Source of the DNA: Gammaproteobacteria bacterium
GTDB lineage: Bacteria; Pseudomonadota; Gammaproteobacteria; Burkholderiales; Gallionellaceae
Direction: 5' to 3'
Length of the DNA: 64,000 nucleotides
Assembly: GCA_018813765.1 (NCBI GenBank)
Contig: JAHJBC010000007.1
Span: 186,001 to 250,000 of the forward strand
In this document: piece by piece, positions 50,999 to 62,028 of the stretch
How positions within the stretch are numbered: position 1 is the stretch's first letter
How the letters are laid out: each line of letters opens with the position of its first letter
The notes under the pieces: model-generated
The model's database searches: none
What the model was told of the DNA's origin: nothing
Seen by the model: the letters and a program-made list of their open reading frames with translations, nothing else
Position numbers and translations under genes: made by a program

Positions 50999-51935
50999 TC
51001 AGCGCTGCGAGGATTTCGCCCGCGCCCTGCTTGAGCAGATCCTGCGCGACGATGTCGCCCAACGCTTCGGGGTGTGCGATGTCGCCCATGTGCTCGGCGC
51101 GCAACAACCGCGAACCGTCCGGCGTGGCGACGAAACCGCGCATGCGCAGCTTGCCGTTCTGCACTTCGGCGAAACCGCCCAGCGGTACCTGGCAACTGCC
51201 GGCCAGTGCGCGGCTCATGGCGCGTTCGGCCAGCACACATGCTGCAGTATCGGCATGGTGCAACGGTGCCAGCACTGCGACCAAATCGGTGCGGTCGGCG
51301 CGAATCTCGATGCCGAGCGCGCCTTGTCCCACGGCGGGCAGGCTGTCGTCGCTGGAGATGACGGCGCGGATGCGCTCGCCCAGCCCGAGTCGTTTCAGAC
51401 CTGCGGCGGCGAGGATGATGGCGGCGTATTGGCCTTCGTCCAGCTTGCGCAAACGAGTCTGCACGTTGCCGCGCAACGGCTCGATCTTCAGGTGCGGGAA
51501 GCGCGCGCGCAACTGGCTCTCGCGACGCAGGCTGGACGTGCCGACCACGCTGCCTGCTGGCAGGGATTGCAGGTTGTCGAACTTGTTGGAGACGAAGGCG
51601 TCGCGCGGGTCCTCGCGTTCGCCGATGCAGGCCAGCGCAAAACCGTCCGGCAGGTTCATCGGCACATCCTTGAGCGAATGCACGGCGATGTCGGCGCTGC
51701 CGTTCTCCAGCGCAGTCTCGAGTTCCTTGACGAACAAGCCCTTGCCGCCGATCTTGGACAGCGTGACATCGAGTATCTGGTCGCCCTGTGTGGTCATGCC
51801 GAGAATGCTGACCGGGGTTTGCGGGTATAATGCGCGCAGTCTGTCTCTGATGTGTTCCGCCTGCCACATGGCCAATGCGCTTTCACGCGAAGCGATAACC
51901 AGCCGGGCTGGGGGAGTAAGTGGGGCCTGACTCAT
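50991..51935 (-). CDS. hemC: Porphobilinogen deaminase (hydroxymethylbilane synthase) HemC
   Basis: A 314-aa enzyme polymerising four porphobilinogens. The dipyrromethane-cofactor Cys is in [14 protein letters not shown]. The active Asp region is [11 protein letters not shown], and the Arg-rich loops are [20 protein letters not shown] and [17 protein letters not shown] 51935 follows AGGAAAAC; the longer ORF is antisense to ppc. It is first gene of hemCDXY, divergent from ppc. Confidence 0.97.
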   Translation of the reverse strand: MSQAPLTPPARLVIASRESALAMWQAEHIRDRLRALYPQTPVSILGMTTQGDQILDVTLSKIGGKGLFVKELETALENGSADIAVHSLKDVPMNLPDGFALACIGEREDPRDAFVSNKFDNLQSLPAGSVVGTSSLRRESQLRARFPHLKIEPLRGNVQTRLRKLDEGQYAAIILAAAGLKRLGLGERIRAVISSDDSLPAVGQGALGIEIRADRTDLVAVLAPLHHADTAACVLAERAMSRALAGSCQVPLGGFAEVQNGKLRMRGFVATPDGSRLLRAEHMGDIAHPEALGDIVAQDLLKQGAGEILAALNG

Positions 51936-51979
51936 CGGGTTTTCCTGGTTCCAATAATTTTGCGGTTGCCGAGCGGCGC

Positions 51980-51988
51980 ATTCTAGCA
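51980..51988 (-). promoter_or_regulatory. Candidate extended -10 promoter of hemCDXY
   Basis: The minus strand reads TGCTAGAAT, an extended -10 identical to that proposed for metH, about 45 bases before the hemC ATG in the 93-bp hemC/ppc spacer. Confidence 0.45.
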
Positions 51989-52028
51989 GGTGCGACGCGC
52001 TTTTGCGCCGCCTGCCCCTGTCGAAAAT

Positions 52029-54797
52029 ATGAATCTGATCTCTGTTCCAGCCGATATCTCCAGCAAGGACCAGCCATTGCGCGAGGACGTGCGCTTGCTC
52101 GGGCGCATCTTCGGCGCCACCTTGCGTGAGCAGGAGGGCGAGGAGACCTTTTCGCTCATCGAGAACGTGCGCCGGGCAGCCGTGCTTTTCCGCAAGACGC
52201 AGGATGAGCGCGACGGTGCCGCGCTGGAGCAGGTGCTGGATGCGCTCACCCCCGCCGAGACGCTGGCTGTGGTGCGCGGCTTCAGCTACTTCTCGCAGCT
52301 CTCCAACATCGCCGAAGATCTGCACCATAACCGCCGTCATCGCGCCCACCTCAAGTCGGGCAGCCTTCCCAGGGAAGGCACCTTGCAACTGGCGCTAGAT
52401 CGGTTGGAACACAAGAAACTCGACTGGAAGACCCTGCAGGCTTTCCTGGATAACGCGCTGATCTCGCCCGTGTTGACCGCACACCCGACCGAGGTGCAGC
52501 GCAAAAGCATCCTCGACTGCCAGCTCATCATTTCCAGCCTGCTCTTCGACCGCGACCGCATGGATATGACTCCGGAGGAGCTGGCCGAAAACGAGGAGGA
52601 GTTGCGCCGTTTCGTGCTGGTGTTGTGGCAGACGCGCATGCTGCGTCCGGCCAGACTGACCGTGCGCGACGAGATCAACAACGGTCTGGAGTTCTATCGC
52701 TACACCTTCCTGACAGAGCTGCCGCTCATCTACGCCGCGCTCGAAAAACAACTCCGGACACGCTTTGACAAGTCCATCCAGGTGCCGCCGCTGTTGCGTG
52801 TCGGCAGCTGGATAGGCGGTGACCGCGATGGCAATCCGTTCGTCACACACAATGTGATGGCGGACGCGGTGCAGCGCCATTCCGCGCTGGCATTCGAGCA
52901 TTACCTGCAGGAGGCGTTTTTGCTGGGCCGCCGCCTGAGCCTGACCGATCGACTGGTGGAAGTCACGCCGGCATTGCGCAATCTCTCCGATGCGTCGCCG
53001 GACAAGGAGGCCGCGCGCGAGGACGAGCCCTATCGTCGCGTGCTGAACCTGATCTATTCGCGACTGTCTGCCACGGCGAGGATGCTCGGTCATGTGCTGA
53101 CTCACCAGCCTCCGCTCGATCCCGTTTCCGCACCCTATGCCTCGCCACAGGAATTCATCGCCGACCTGGATGTGGTGATCGATTCCCTGACCAGCCACGG
53201 CGCGTTGCATCTGGCCCAGGGCGGTCTGGCCAATCTGCGCCGCGCCGCCGAGGTGTTCGGCTTCTATCTCGCGCCGCTGGACATGCGCCAGCACAGCGCG
53301 GTCATCGAGCAGACGGTGAGCGAGTTGTTTGCCCACAGTTCGGGCAAAGCAAACTATTCCGATCTGAATGAGGCGGAGAAACGCGAGGTGCTGTTGCAGG
53401 CGCTGCAGGCAGGCCGGATATTGATGACCGATATCGAGCGTTATTCCGCCGTGCCGCAAAGCGAATTGCGCATCATGCAGGCGGCCGCGGAGATCCATCG
53501 CCGCTTCGGCGCGGGTGCGCTGCCCAACCACATCATCTCCAAGACCGATGCGGCGAGCGACCTGCTGGAACTCGCACTGATGTTGCAGCAGGTTGGCCTG
53601 CTGCAAAACAGCGACACCTTGCATGTCAACATCATCCCGCTGTTCGAGACCATCGAAGACCTGCGCGGCTGCGCCGCGATCATGGATGAATTGTTCTCCA
53701 TCCCCTGGTATCGCAAGTTGCTGGCCGGACGCGGCAACACGCAGGAAGTGATGCTGGGCTATTCCGACAGCAACAAGGACGGCGGCTATCTCACTGCGAA
53801 CTGGGAGTTGTACAAGGGCGAGGTCGAGCTGGTAAAGGTGTTCGAGAAGCACGGCATCGAGCTGCGCCTGTTCCACGGACGTGGCGGCACCGTGGGACGT
53901 GGTGGCGGACCCAGTTACAACGCAATCCTGGCTCAGCCGCCGGGCAGCGTGAACGGGCAGATCCGCATCACCGAACAGGGCGAGGTGATCTCGAGCAAGT
54001 ATTCCAACCCGGAGATCGGTCGCCGCAATCTGGAGACGCTCATCGCCGCGACCATGGAGGCCACGCTGCTGCACCACCACGGCGCCGACAGCACCATGCC
54101 GGAATATCACCGCATCATGGAAGAATTGAGTACGGATGCTTTTGCCGCTTATCGCGAACTGGTGTATGAGACGCCCGGCTTCACCGATTATTTCTTCACC
54201 GCCACGCCGATCCGCGAGATCGCCGAACTCAACATCGGTAGCCGCCCCTCGTCGCGCAAGGCATCCGACAAGATCGAGGACCTGCGCGCAATTCCCTGGG
54301 TGTTCAGCTGGGCGCTGAACCGGGTGATGCTGCCGGGATGGTTCGGTTTCGGCAGCGCGGTGAAGGGATTCCTCCAACGCGAGGGCGACGCCGGGCTCGG
54401 CCAGTTGCAGAGCATGTACCGGAACTGGGCATTTTTCCGCGGCCTGATGTCCAACATGGACATGGTGCTGTCCAAGACCGACATGGGCATCGCTTCGCGC
54501 TATGCCGAACTGGTTGAGAATATCGAATTGCGCGAAAGCATTTTCGGCGCGATCGAGCGCGAATGGGAGACCAGCGTCGAGATGCTGTTCAAGGTTACCG
54601 GTAGTACCACCCTGCTACAGGATAACCCGGCCTTCGCGCGCAGCCTGCTCACACGCCTGCCCTACATCGACCCGCTCAATCACCTTCAGGTCGCGCTATT
54701 GCAGCGTCACCGCGCGGGGGACAAGGACGAAAAGGTAAAGCGCGCCATCCACCTCACCATCAACGGGATCGCGACGGGCCTGCGGAACAGCGGATAG
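52029..54797 (+). CDS. ppc: Phosphoenolpyruvate carboxylase
   Basis: A 922-aa anaplerotic enzyme making oxaloacetate from PEP and bicarbonate. Conserved motifs are [13 protein letters not shown] (catalytic His), [27 protein letters not shown] and [10 protein letters not shown]. The C-terminus ends in [11 protein letters not shown], the essential terminal-Gly signature. ATG 52029 is preferred to the GTG start in the ORF track. It is important in autotrophs for filling the TCA cycle. It is divergent from hemC and followed by a 498-bp spacer. Confidence 0.97.
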   Translation: MNLISVPADISSKDQPLREDVRLLGRIFGATLREQEGEETFSLIENVRRAAVLFRKTQDERDGAALEQVLDALTPAETLAVVRGFSYFSQLSNIAEDLHHNRRHRAHLKSGSLPREGTLQLALDRLEHKKLDWKTLQAFLDNALISPVLTAHPTEVQRKSILDCQLIISSLLFDRDRMDMTPEELAENEEELRRFVLVLWQTRMLRPARLTVRDEINNGLEFYRYTFLTELPLIYAALEKQLRTRFDKSIQVPPLLRVGSWIGGDRDGNPFVTHNVMADAVQRHSALAFEHYLQEAFLLGRRLSLTDRLVEVTPALRNLSDASPDKEAAREDEPYRRVLNLIYSRLSATARMLGHVLTHQPPLDPVSAPYASPQEFIADLDVVIDSLTSHGALHLAQGGLANLRRAAEVFGFYLAPLDMRQHSAVIEQTVSELFAHSSGKANYSDLNEAEKREVLLQALQAGRILMTDIERYSAVPQSELRIMQAAAEIHRRFGAGALPNHIISKTDAASDLLELALMLQQVGLLQNSDTLHVNIIPLFETIEDLRGCAAIMDELFSIPWYRKLLAGRGNTQEVMLGYSDSNKDGGYLTANWELYKGEVELVKVFEKHGIELRLFHGRGGTVGRGGGPSYNAILAQPPGSVNGQIRITEQGEVISSKYSNPEIGRRNLETLIAATMEATLLHHHGADSTMPEYHRIMEELSTDAFAAYRELVYETPGFTDYFFTATPIREIAELNIGSRPSSRKASDKIEDLRAIPWVFSWALNRVMLPGWFGFGSAVKGFLQREGDAGLGQLQSMYRNWAFFRGLMSNMDMVLSKTDMGIASRYAELVENIELRESIFGAIEREWETSVEMLFKVTGSTTLLQDNPAFARSLLTRLPYIDPLNHLQVALLQRHRAGDKDEKVKRAIHLTINGIATGLRNSG

Positions 54798-55295
54798 AAA
54801 GATTGGCGGTTGAGACGGTTCTGGAAAAAACAGGGGAAGGCCCTTGTCCGCAATCTGTCACGCTTATTGGCTGCGTGTGAGATGCTGACAGTTGCCTTCC
54901 CGATTCTCCCTGAGCTACTCGCCCCTGTTGGCGTGATGGGTCATTCCCGGATTTTTGTGTGATCTTCGCGGCTTGTTGTTTCCCGTTGAAGAGCACTACC
55001 CTTGTACTGATCCTTCTCGAAGCTTGGCAGCTGTTGCAAGATCGTGGACGTCAGCTTTGTTTGCTGTCTGTCGCGGCGATCGACTTTTCTTCTCCCCTGT
55101 GAGTTGTTACTCCACCCTGTACCTGCTACGCAAGCAACTCAGGTACAAGATGGCCGGGATACTAACAAGGTCTTTGTGAAGGGACCGTCAACAGATCGTG
55201 AGCGATCCGTGAATTATTGATTGATTGAGGTCAAATCGCCGAAAACACATGGTGCGGGCGGAAATTGCATATCCACTTGCATCACTTGGAGAGGA
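54798..55295. other. 498-bp intergenic region, no recognised gene
   Basis: Convergent spacer between ppc and the leftward LytTR regulator. Reading all frames gives only short, family-less ORFs. It has GGGAAGGC...GCCTTCCC (54834-54901), GTACCTG...CAGGTAC near 55117-55144 and GATCG-TGAG-CGATC near 55196. It is more AT-rich than the flanks. It could hide a structured RNA or a decayed insertion; I see no proof of either. Confidence 0.5.
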
Positions 55296-56057
55296 CTAGC
55301 GCTTGCCTTTTACGCTTGCCAACTGGCGCCTGCTGATCGGCAGCCGCTCCTCCAGTCCTTTCAACTTCATCTGCCAGCCGCTCTCGTCAACGTCGCCGCC
55401 CTTCTCAAAGCCGTCGATGGCGGCACGAGCGACGAGGCAGTTGCGGTGAATACGGACGAAACGCGCGGCAAATTCCTTTTCCAGCGCGGTGAGCGATTCC
55501 TCGATGAGGTACTCGCGCTCGGCGGTGCGCACCGTGACATATTTCATCTCGGCGCGCAGATAAAGTACGTCGGCGACCGGGACGAGAATGACCTTGCCGC
55601 GTTCATGCACCGAAAAGAAATTGCGCGGCTCGGGCATGAGTTCCTGCAGCACTTCGGTGCGAATCGGCACCGCATCGCGCGCGCGGGATAGCGCCTCGAA
55701 CAGGCGCCCGAGCTTGATCGGCTTGAGCAGGTAATCGATGGCGCGCTGCTCGAAGGCCTGGATAGCGTAGGCGTCGTAGGCGGTGGTGAAGATGATGACG
55801 GGCGGATGTTCGAGTTTGTTGAGGTGCCGCGCGAGTTCAATGCCGTCCATCCTGGGCATGCGGATATCCATCAACACGACCTCGGCGGGATTCTCCGTCA
55901 GTTTGTCCAGCGCCTCCTGCCCGTTGCCAGCTTCGCCCACCAATTGCAGCGGAAACTGCCCCTCGCAGTCCGCCAGCAGGTCCTTCAGGCGGTTGCGCGC
56001 CGGCATTTCGTCGTCGACGATGAATACGGTGAGCGGCAAAGTGACAATATCGTTCAT
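55296..56057 (-). CDS. LytTR-family response regulator (AlgR-like)
   Basis: A 253-aa two-domain regulator. The receiver (1-125) has VFIVDDEMPARNRL, phospho-Asp in VVLMDIRMPRMDG, and LLKPIKLGRL. The LytTR DNA-binding domain (145-250) has FFSVHERGKVILV, YLRAEMKYVTVRTAEREYLIEESL and RFVRIHRNCLVAR. It is closest in type to AlgR of Pseudomonas, where algZ-algR also sits beside hemC and argH. The start overlaps the kinase gene by four bases. Targets unknown. Confidence 0.92.
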   Translation of the reverse strand: MNDIVTLPLTVFIVDDEMPARNRLKDLLADCEGQFPLQLVGEAGNGQEALDKLTENPAEVVLMDIRMPRMDGIELARHLNKLEHPPVIIFTTAYDAYAIQAFEQRAIDYLLKPIKLGRLFEALSRARDAVPIRTEVLQELMPEPRNFFSVHERGKVILVPVADVLYLRAEMKYVTVRTAEREYLIEESLTALEKEFAARFVRIHRNCLVARAAIDGFEKGGDVDESGWQMKLKGLEERLPISRRQLASVKGKR

Positions 56058-57094
56058 GCGGCAGACCCTTTCACATAGGGGATGGTGATATGAACACGGT
56101 AGTGGTGCGCATCAATTTCGACCAGATACTGCGCTTCCACATCGAACAGCAGCGCGAGTCGCTCGCGAATGTTGCTTAACGCAATCTTGTGACCGTTGGT
56201 GTGTGGGGGTGTTTCACTCCGTGCAGGGTTGCGTACTTCCAGATGCAGTTGATCGCCATCCAGATAGAGTTTCACGTCGATGGTGCCACCCTCGTGCAAC
56301 GGTTCGATACCGTGGTAAACGGCATTTTCCAGCAGCGGCTGCAGCACGAGCGGAGGAATGAGGGCGTCCGGCGGCATGGCCTGCGTATCCCATTCCACCT
56401 TGAGCCGATCGCCCAGACGCAGCGATTCGATGGACAGGTATTGCCGCGCCAGTTCGACTTCCTTGTCCAGTGCGACCAACTCATGCGGCTCGACCATCGC
56501 CATGCGGAACAGATCGGACATGTCCTCCAGCGCCGTTTCGGCCCGCTTTGGATCGACGCGCAGGATGCTCAGTACGGCATTGATGGTATTGAACAGAAAA
56601 TGCGGGCGGATGCGCGCCTGCAGCGCCTGCAAGCGCGCTTCATGCCTCGCCGGAGCAAGCGCCAGCGCGCGCAGACGGAAATACGCCAGCAGCAGCAATG
56701 CGACGATGCTGCCTACCAGCGCATGGCGTGTATAGCGATACAGGTTGAATCCTTCGGGACCATAGAATAATTCGCCGCCCAGCATATCTATCGTCAAAGT
56801 GATCGCGGCCACCACGGCAGTCACGATCAGCGCACCCTGCCACGGCTTGGCCTTGGCCAGCTCGCCGTTAAGAACGTACAGTGCCAGCAGGCTGCACAGC
56901 ATTACGGGTTGCAGCAGCGCCGAGGCGTGCAGCACACTATTTTGCAATTCGGTGAACGAATCCGCCTGCAAGGAAAGTTCCAGCAGCGCGATGCCGTTGG
57001 TCAAAAGCACGATACGCAATACCGTACCCAGATTGCGGAAGTCGGGCAGCAGCTTGAGCGGAATGTTTTGATTTATACTGCGCATCTCCGGCAT
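56054..57094 (-). CDS. LytS/AlgZ-type sensor histidine kinase
   Basis: A 346-aa membrane kinase of the His_kinase/PF06580 type. Four hydrophobic helices occupy residues 20-150 ([57 protein letters not shown]). The phosphoacceptor is in [23 protein letters not shown], and the ATPase has [21 protein letters not shown] and [18 protein letters not shown]. Cognate of the LytTR regulator, it is divergent from argH with only 36 bp between ATGs, so the promoters overlap. Confidence 0.9.
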   Translation of the reverse strand: MPEMRSINQNIPLKLLPDFRNLGTVLRIVLLTNGIALLELSLQADSFTELQNSVLHASALLQPVMLCSLLALYVLNGELAKAKPWQGALIVTAVVAAITLTIDMLGGELFYGPEGFNLYRYTRHALVGSIVALLLLAYFRLRALALAPARHEARLQALQARIRPHFLFNTINAVLSILRVDPKRAETALEDMSDLFRMAMVEPHELVALDKEVELARQYLSIESLRLGDRLKVEWDTQAMPPDALIPPLVLQPLLENAVYHGIEPLHEGGTIDVKLYLDGDQLHLEVRNPARSETPPHTNGHKIALSNIRERLALLFDVEAQYLVEIDAHHYRVHITIPYVKGSAA

Positions 57095-57130
57095 ATTGAC
57101 CTTTCAAGTGCCGCTCATTCTGGACAAGAC

Positions 57131-58522
57131 ATGGCTACGATGCAAGACAATCAGACCTGGTCGGGACGTTTCAACGAGCCCGTGGCGGAACTGGTGAAGC
57201 GCTATACCGCTTCTGTGGATTTCGACAACCGCCTGGCGCTGTTCGACATTCAGGGTTCTTTGGCCCACGCGCAGATGCTGGCAAGTTGCGGCATCATCAG
57301 CGCACAGGACCTGAAAGATATCCAGCGTGGTCTGGCACAGATCGAGAACGAGATCATCGCGGGCGACTTCGTCTGGCAGCTCGACCTTGAGGACGTACAC
57401 CTGAACATCGAAAAACGCCTCACCACGCTGGTGGGCGACGCAGGCAAACGATTGCATACGGGACGTTCGCGCAACGACCAGGTCGCGACCGATATCCGCC
57501 TGTACCTGCGCAGTTCGATCGACGATATCGTCGGCCTGCTGAAAGCGTTGCAGACTTCACTGCTCGACCTGGCACACCACCACACGCACACCATCATGCC
57601 CGGCTTCACCCATCTGCAAGTGGCGCAACCGGTGAGCTTTGCGCATCACATGATGGCCTATTTCGAGATGTGCCAGCGTGACGTGGAGCGTTTCGGCGAT
57701 GCCCGCAAACGCGTGAATCGTCTGCCGCTGGGCGCCGCCGCGCTGGCCGGCACCAGTTATCCGATCAAGCGCGAGATGGTGGCCGAGCTGCTGGGCTTCG
57801 AGTCGGTGTGCCAGAACTCTCTGGATGCCGTGTCCGACCGCGACTTCGCCATCGAATTTACCGCCGCCGCCGCGCTGGTCATGACGCATCTTTCGCGTTT
57901 GTCGGAAGAATTGATTCTGTGGATGAGTCCGCGCTTCGGCTTCATCGACATTGCCGACCGTTTCTGCACCGGCTCTTCCATCATGCCGCAAAAAAAGAAC
58001 CCCGACGTGCCGGAACTGGTACGCGGCAAGACCGGGCGCGTGAACGGCCATCTGGTCGCATTGCTCACCTTGATGAAGGGCCAGCCGCTGGCCTACAACA
58101 AGGACAACCAGGAGGACAAAGAGCCGCTGTTCGATACCGTGGATACGCTCACGCAAACTTTGCGCATCTACGCCGACATGATGCGCGGCATCACCGTCAA
58201 ACCGGAAGCCATGCGCAGAGCCGCGTTGCAAGGTTACGCCACTGCAACCGATCTGGCCGACTATCTGGTAAAGAAAGGATTGCCGTTCCGCGATGCACAC
58301 GAGGCGGTCGCCCTTGCGGTGCGTCACGCCGAGCAAAAAGGCTGCGACCTCGCCGATCTCAAACTGGACGAACTGCAACTGTTCTCCAGCCTTATTGCCG
58401 ACGATGTCTATGCCGTGCTCACACTGGAAGGCTCTCTCGCTGCGCGCAACCACACTGGCGGCACCGCGCCGCAACAAGTGGAAGCGGCCATCGCACGGGC
58501 CCGCAAACTACTATCCGCCTAG
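57131..58522 (+). CDS. argH: Argininosuccinate lyase
   Basis: A 463-aa fumarase/aspartase-superfamily enzyme, the last step of arginine synthesis. It starts [18 protein letters not shown]. The signature loop is [41 protein letters not shown] and [16 protein letters not shown] are also conserved. ATG 57131 is used; MQDNQ nine bases later is also possible. The ORF-track start adds residues antisense to the kinase gene. Confidence 0.96.
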   Translation: MATMQDNQTWSGRFNEPVAELVKRYTASVDFDNRLALFDIQGSLAHAQMLASCGIISAQDLKDIQRGLAQIENEIIAGDFVWQLDLEDVHLNIEKRLTTLVGDAGKRLHTGRSRNDQVATDIRLYLRSSIDDIVGLLKALQTSLLDLAHHHTHTIMPGFTHLQVAQPVSFAHHMMAYFEMCQRDVERFGDARKRVNRLPLGAAALAGTSYPIKREMVAELLGFESVCQNSLDAVSDRDFAIEFTAAAALVMTHLSRLSEELILWMSPRFGFIDIADRFCTGSSIMPQKKNPDVPELVRGKTGRVNGHLVALLTLMKGQPLAYNKDNQEDKEPLFDTVDTLTQTLRIYADMMRGITVKPEAMRRAALQGYATATDLADYLVKKGLPFRDAHEAVALAVRHAEQKGCDLADLKLDELQLFSSLIADDVYAVLTLEGSLAARNHTGGTAPQQVEAAIARARKLLSA

Positions 58523-58542
58523 CCTGCGCAGGAATCGCAGGC

Positions 58543-58570
58543 AAAAAAACGGGCCACCTTGCGATGGCCC
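58543..58570 (-). terminator. Intrinsic terminator of the hemA-prfA-prmC operon
   Basis: On the minus strand GGGCCA-N8-TGGCCC, then G and seven T. It lies 133 bases beyond the prmC stop, so it ends that leftward transcript; on the plus strand it has no T-run and is not a proper argH terminator. Confidence 0.75.
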
Positions 58571-58581
58571 AGAATAGGAGG

Positions 58582-58614
58582 AGAGTATGAAAGATTGAGT
58601 TGGTTACAACTCAA
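58582..58614 (+). other. Ribosome-binding site with three-codon ORF and hairpin
   Basis: AGGAGGAGAGT is followed by ATG AAA GAT TGA, a three-codon frame, then the stem TTGAGTTG-GTTA-CAACTCAA. The Shine-Dalgarno sequence is one of the best in the window, yet no longer ORF uses it. It may be a start-stop regulatory element or chance. Confidence 0.35.
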
Positions 58615-58671
58615 GGCTCTAACAACTCAGGACGGATTGTAGGCGCGGGTTTCCGAGTTGCATATATGCCA

Positions 58672-58695
58672 AACGGCCTATATAACGGCCTATAT
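58672..58695. repeat. Two tandem 12-bp repeats after prmC
   Basis: AACGGCCTATAT occurs twice without spacer, seven bases downstream of the prmC stop. A nearby ATATATGCC may be a third degenerate unit. Confidence 0.6.
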
Positions 58696-58702
58696 CTTTC
58701 CT

Positions 58703-59596
58703 CTATACGCTATCCCTTTTTTCTCCAACAGATTGAAATACAAGATGATTTGCCATTCCCCCGCTGACTCGAGCTATACCTGCCAAATCCATTTCTGAAA
58801 ATATTTTCCAGAATCCGTTCTGGCTGAGCAAATCGCGCACTTTCTCAGCCTGATGGTAGCCATGTTCCAGCAACAGCCAGCCGCCTGTTTCGAGATATTG
58901 TCCTGCATCGCGGACGATACGACGGATATCGTCCAGACCATCCGCGCCTGCGGTTAGGGCTGAGACAGGTTCAAAGCGCACATCGCCTTGCTTGAGGTGT
59001 TTGTCACCGGCCGATATATAGGGTGGGTTGGAGACGACAAGATCGAAACGATGCGCACCCAATGCGGAGAACCAGTCGCTCTGCACAAAGCGGACGCTGT
59101 CTATTCCGAGGCGCTGTGCGTTCTCGCGCGCCACTTCCAGTGCTGCAGATGAGGCATCAACGGCTACCACCTCCGCATCCTGCCGCTCATGCGCAATCGA
59201 AATGGCGATCGCACCAGTACCCGTACCAAGATCGAGCACTCGGCATTTTCCGTGCGATGGAATTCTCTGTAGCGCCAGCTCGACCAGCAGTTCCGTTTCC
59301 GGGCGCGGGATCAGTGTGGCGGGTGTGACCTTGAAGCTCAAACCGTAGAACTCGCGTTCGCCGAGGATATGTGCGATGGGTTCGCCCTGCTGGCGCCTTT
59401 GCAACATGGCTTCATATTCAGCCTGCTTACTAACATCGAGTATCTGTTCGGGATGCGCCAGCAGATAGGCGCGGCCGACATTCAGGGCTCGCTGCAACAA
59501 CATCTGCACTTCGATGCGCGCCTCATCCCTTGCGAGCGCAATGGCTGTCGCCAGCGTGGCGCCATCCTGCGACAGGACATCACGGATACTGCGCAT
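58703..59596 (-). CDS. prmC: Release-factor glutamine methyltransferase PrmC
   Basis: A 297-aa SAM enzyme that methylates the GGQ glutamine of RF1 and RF2. The N-terminal helical domain (1-90) leads to the methyltransferase with VLDLGTGTGAIAISIA and the catalytic NPPYI in LVVSNPPYISAGD. GEREFYGLSFKVTPATLIPRPETE is typical. It follows prfA, its substrate gene, by five bases. The C-terminus (FQSVGEKRDSV) is slightly extended. Confidence 0.96.
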   Translation of the reverse strand: MRSIRDVLSQDGATLATAIALARDEARIEVQMLLQRALNVGRAYLLAHPEQILDVSKQAEYEAMLQRRQQGEPIAHILGEREFYGLSFKVTPATLIPRPETELLVELALQRIPSHGKCRVLDLGTGTGAIAISIAHERQDAEVVAVDASSAALEVARENAQRLGIDSVRFVQSDWFSALGAHRFDLVVSNPPYISAGDKHLKQGDVRFEPVSALTAGADGLDDIRRIVRDAGQYLETGGWLLLEHGYHQAEKVRDLLSQNGFWKIFSEMDLAGIARVSGGMANHLVFQSVGEKRDSV

Positions 59597-59601
59597 GCGA
59601 A

Positions 59602-60684
59602 TCAGCGTTCTTCCGCCAATGCCGCGAGCTGTTCGGCCTGATGTTCGGCCATCAGCGCGTTGGTGAGTTCACCGATGTCGCCGTCCATGATCTGGTCCAT
59701 CTTGTACAGCGTGAGGTTGATGCGGTGGTCGGTGACGCGACCTTGCGGGAAGTTGTAGGTGCGGATGCGTTCGGATCTGTCACCGCTGCCGACCAGCGAT
59801 TTGCGTTCGGCGGCGATCTTGCTGTGCGCCGCCTGCTCCTGCCTGTCTTTGATCCGCGCGGCGAGCACACGCATGGCCTGTGCCTTGTTCTGGTGTTGCG
59901 AGCGACCATCCTGGCATTCAACCACGGTGCCGGTGGGCAAGTGGGTGATGCGCACGGCGGAGTCGGTCTTGTTGATGTGCTGTCCGCCTGCCCCGCTGGC
60001 GCGGAAGGTGTCGATGCGCAGGTCGGCGGGATTGAGTTCGACTTCGCCCACTTCGTCGGCCTCGGGCAGGACGGCGACGGTGCAGGCGGAGGTGTGGATG
60101 CGGCCCTGCGTCTCGGTGGCGGGCACGCGCTGCACACGGTGTGCGCCGGATTCGAACTTCAAAACGGAATACGCGCCCTGTCCGACGATGCGCGCGATGA
60201 CTTCCTTGTAGCCGCCCATCTCGCCGGGACTTTCCGAGATGATCTCAATCTGCCAGCGGCGGCGTTCGGCGAAGCGCACATACATGCGGAAGATGTCGCC
60301 CGCGAAGATGGCGGCTTCGTCGCCGCCGGTACCGGCGCGCACTTCGAGAAAGACGTTGCGGTCGTCGTTGGGGTCTTTCGGCAGCAGTTGTTTTTGCAAC
60401 TCGATTTCGAGTTGCTCCTGCTTTTCGCGCCCGGTCTTGATCTCGGCCTCGGCGAATTCCTTCATATCGGGATCGTCCGCCATCTCCTGCGCGGTGGCGA
60501 TGTCGGCCTCACAGGCTTGATAAGCGTGGTACAGCTCGACCACGGGTTCGATCTCGGTGCGTTCACGGTTGAGTTTGCGAAACGCATCCATGTCGCGCGT
60601 GGCATCTTCGCTGCTCAACAGGGAGTTGACCTCGTCCAACCGTTCGCTGAGCTGGGCGAGCTTGGATGCGATGCTCGGTTTCAT
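59602..60684 (-). CDS. prfA: Peptide chain release factor 1
   Basis: A 360-aa translation terminator for UAA and UAG. The peptidyl-hydrolysis GGQ is in [17 protein letters not shown]. The codon-reading region contains the RF1 PAT-type motif ([14 protein letters not shown]). DYNFP-like [14 protein letters not shown] is also conserved. The start overlaps the hemA stop by four bases; hemA-prfA-prmC is a classic operon. Confidence 0.97.
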   Translation of the reverse strand: MKPSIASKLAQLSERLDEVNSLLSSEDATRDMDAFRKLNRERTEIEPVVELYHAYQACEADIATAQEMADDPDMKEFAEAEIKTGREKQEQLEIELQKQLLPKDPNDDRNVFLEVRAGTGGDEAAIFAGDIFRMYVRFAERRRWQIEIISESPGEMGGYKEVIARIVGQGAYSVLKFESGAHRVQRVPATETQGRIHTSACTVAVLPEADEVGEVELNPADLRIDTFRASGAGGQHINKTDSAVRITHLPTGTVVECQDGRSQHQNKAQAMRVLAARIKDRQEQAAHSKIAAERKSLVGSGDRSERIRTYNFPQGRVTDHRINLTLYKMDQIMDGDIGELTNALMAEHQAEQLAALAEER

Positions 60685-61934
60685 TCCGGGGTATGCAGGT
60701 GGTAGATGCGATGTATCGCATCCAGCAGCGCTTCGCGCTCGCTAGCCTGAGCCTGGTTGAGAGTCTGGGTGGGGGCGTGCAGGAATTTGTTGGTCAGCGC
60801 CGAACTCAATGCTTCCAGCACCTTTTCCGGGTTGTCGCCCTTGGATAACAGGCGCAACGCCTTTTCCACCTCGCCGCGGCGCTGGCGCTCCGCATGGTCG
60901 CGCAAGGCTCGTATGGTTGGAACTACCCCACGCGATTCCATCCAGTGGATGAATTCGTTGACGCCGGAATCGATGATGACCTCCGCTTCCTTCACCGCAC
61001 CTTGGCGCGCATCCAGACCGTCGCGCACCACTTCGGACAAGTCGTCCACGGTGTAAAGGAACACATCATCAAGTTCCGCCACTTCCTTTTCCACGTCGCG
61101 CGGCACAGCCAGATCAACGATAAACAGCGGACGGTGCTTGCGCTGTTTCAGCGCGCGTTCGACCATGCCTTTGCCGAGAATGGGCAACGGACTGGCAGTG
61201 CAGGTGACGATGATGTCGTGCTGTGCAAGTTGTTCCGGCAATTCGGCGAGTGTGATGGCATGGCCGTTGATGCGGCGCGCCAGCACTTGGGCGCGTTCGA
61301 GTGTGCGGTTGGCGACGGTGATGTGCTGGGGTTCCCGTGCTGCGAAATGCACGGCGTTAAGTTCGATCATTTCGCCGGCGCCGATGAACAGGATGCGCTG
61401 TTCGGCGATACTGGGGAAGATGCGTTCCGCCAGTTTGACGGCAGCGGCGGCCATGGAAACAAGGTTGGCGCCGATCTCGGTCTGGGTGCGCACGTCCTTC
61501 GCAACCGAGAAAGTGCGCTGGAACAGCTTGTGCAGCAGAAAACCCAATGTCCCCGCTTCTTCTGCCTGACGTACAGCCTGTTTCATCTGACCGAGGATCT
61601 GCGGTTCGCCCAGCACCATGGAATCAAGTCCGCTGGCCACGCGGAAAGCATGTTTCACCGCCTGTTCCTGCGGAAAGCGGTAGATATATGGCTCGATCTC
61701 GGCTGCTGGCAGGTGGTGATAGGATGCAAGCCAGTCCACCGCCTGAACAGGCTGCGTGGTGCTGCAATAGACCTCGGTACGGTTGCAGGTGGAAAGGATG
61801 GTGGCTTCCTTGGCGGCACCATTGTCGACCAGGTCGCGCAAAGCGCTATCCAGCGTCTCGGCATTGAACGCGATCTGTTCGCGCACAGCGAGCGGTGCGG
61901 TCTGATGGTTGATGCCAAAGGTGAATAACTGCAT
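60681..61934 (-). CDS. hemA: Glutamyl-tRNA reductase HemA
   Basis: A 417-aa NADPH enzyme that starts the C5 tetrapyrrole pathway. The nucleophilic Cys lies in [10 protein letters not shown]. Further marks are [49 protein letters not shown] and [13 protein letters not shown]. The ATG at 61934 begins the family N-terminus [10 protein letters not shown]; the ORF-track start is nine codons longer. Expression probably comes from a TATAAT promoter just upstream. Confidence 0.97.
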   Translation of the reverse strand: MQLFTFGINHQTAPLAVREQIAFNAETLDSALRDLVDNGAAKEATILSTCNRTEVYCSTTQPVQAVDWLASYHHLPAAEIEPYIYRFPQEQAVKHAFRVASGLDSMVLGEPQILGQMKQAVRQAEEAGTLGFLLHKLFQRTFSVAKDVRTQTEIGANLVSMAAAAVKLAERIFPSIAEQRILFIGAGEMIELNAVHFAAREPQHITVANRTLERAQVLARRINGHAITLAELPEQLAQHDIIVTCTASPLPILGKGMVERALKQRKHRPLFIVDLAVPRDVEKEVAELDDVFLYTVDDLSEVVRDGLDARQGAVKEAEVIIDSGVNEFIHWMESRGVVPTIRALRDHAERQRRGEVEKALRLLSKGDNPEKVLEALSSALTNKFLHAPTQTLNQAQASEREALLDAIHRIYHLHTPE

Positions 61935-61969
61935 GGGAAAAGCGACTATCCGGTTGCGCAAAGGGGCGG

Positions 61970-61975
61970 ATTATA
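61970..61975 (-). promoter_or_regulatory. Consensus -10 box of hemA-prfA-prmC
   Basis: TATAAT on the minus strand, 36 bases before the hemA ATG. TGGTAT lies at 17-base spacing as a weak -35, inside the hairpin of the preceding gene. Confidence 0.55.
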
Positions 61976-61976
61976 G

Positions 61977-62011
61977 AGGCTGGGCAGGCTGAATACCAGC
62001 CGACCCAGCCT
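61977..62011. terminator. Hairpin between the 132-aa gene and hemA
   Basis: Stem AGGCTGGG / CCCAGCCT (8 bp) continues after a mismatch into GGCTG / CAGCC around an AATAC loop. It follows the stop of the leftward 132-aa gene by 17 bases. No T-run, so termination may be partial. Confidence 0.55.
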
Positions 62012-62028
62012 GTCATGCCCTGCCCGGA

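Noticed and set aside
51072-51830. 252-aa ORF antisense to hemC
   Set aside because: Shadow of hemC; no domain and no ribosome site.
52395-54377. 660-aa ORF antisense to ppc
   Set aside because: ppc on the other strand has all catalytic motifs; the antisense product has no family features.
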